Positions 13,024-13,212 of a stretch of DNA of 13,212 nucleotides are shown here, one piece after another (within the stretch, counting starts at the first letter, position 1; every line of letters begins with the position of its first letter). This stretch comes from JBAYVY01 sp041674345 (GTDB lineage Bacteria; Planctomycetota; Phycisphaerae; Phycisphaerales; Zrk34). The stretch spans positions 1-13,212 of the forward strand of contig JBAYVY010000058.1 of NCBI GenBank assembly GCA_041674345.1, written 5' to 3'. A program made the position numbers and the translations under genes. The notes below the pieces were generated by a model. It was not told the origin of the DNA. It saw only the letters and a list, made by a program, of their open reading frames with translations, and did not search any database.

Positions 13024-13212
13024 TCAGGCCGCCACGATCCTCGATGCGGTACGTTTCCAGGGGTGGTTGGGATCCGGTCGCCAGGGGGTACGGTCGGCGA
13101 GAGTGCGTTTGCCGGTGCAGGCCGCGCCTGTCGGCGAGGAGGGGACCGGGGGTTCGGCCAATTCCTTGAACGTCAGCGGTCGGTCCCGGCGTTGCAGCCG
13201 CAGCGTGCCGTC
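13024..13212 (-). CDS. C-terminal part of an integrase-type (rve/IS) transposase, partial at window edge
   Basis: On the minus strand an open frame enters from the window edge and ends at a TGA at 13024-13026, giving 62 residues with no start. It begins DGTLRLQRRDRPLTFKELAE and ends with a segment containing WRPDPNHPWKR. A DGT...-strand followed by a basic linker and a terminal HPW(K/R)R motif is what I recall from the C-termini of DDE integrase-core transposases of the ISNCY or IS481 type. This is pattern memory, not an alignment. The adjacent inverted repeat at 12938-13016 fits an insertion-sequence end. Whether the element is intact lies outside the window. Confidence 0.5.
   Translation of the reverse strand, partial: DGTLRLQRRDRPLTFKELAEPPVPSSPTGAACTGKRTLADRTPWRPDPNHPWKRTASRIVAA

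Noticed and set aside
1..13212. CRISPR array, tRNA or rRNA genes, phage genes
   Set aside because: No regularly spaced direct repeats with unique spacers, no cloverleaf-type sequence and no phage structural or integrase gene were seen, apart from the transposase-like end at the right edge.

Overview
The window looks like a chromosomal segment of a GC-rich, Gram-negative-type bacterium, most likely a planctomycete and possibly Phycisphaerae. I infer this from the mix of housekeeping genes, a DUF5658-like membrane protein, lipoprotein and signal-peptide genes, and very repeat-rich spacers of a kind I associate with those genomes. I ran no database search. I saw no plasmid, phage or CRISPR signature. 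The only mobile-element trace is a transposase-like C-terminus at the right edge.

Layout from left to right. Positions 1-90 (minus) hold the signal-peptide start of a secreted protein, divergent from uxaC (uronate isomerase, 313-1713). Next come two minus-strand genes: a three-helix DUF5658-like membrane protein (1859-2275) and an M42 metallo-aminopeptidase (2549-3592). A divergent spacer leads to a plus-strand run: a ClC anion transporter or channel with CBS domains (3751-5574), rnpA, yidD, a YihY/BrkB membrane protein with a C-terminal winged-helix-like tail, and a 38-residue membrane peptide. A tRNA-dihydrouridine synthase gene (minus) follows, then a divergent lipoprotein gene, recG, an Hsp20 gene, and the transposase remnant (minus).

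The functions are mostly unrelated housekeeping: tRNA 5' processing and modification, membrane protein insertion, replication-fork rescue, protein quality control, peptide turnover, anion transport and uronate catabolism. rnpA and yidD are separated from their usual partners rpmH and yidC, at least within this window.

The most unusual content is repetitive. (1) A short motif, RCCCCCGGAAGT, occurs six times in both orientations. Three copies extend to the 18-mer GCCCCCRCCCCCGGAAGT. Five copies lie inside genes, where they encode apparent loop insertions in the M42 peptidase and RecG. (2) At least six other repeat-like elements, mostly inverted repeats, fill spacers: a three-hairpin GC-rich element, a CGATTTCC element, a perfect 32-bp dyad, an AATGACGAATGA element, a TTTGGTGAT element and a CCGCCRGGTCAAGCA element. 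Several run into gene ends. The dus gene appears to have both termini rewritten by two different repeats, and the starts of yidD and recG abut repeats and lack a convincing Shine-Dalgarno sequence. The mobility or function of these repeats is the main open question.
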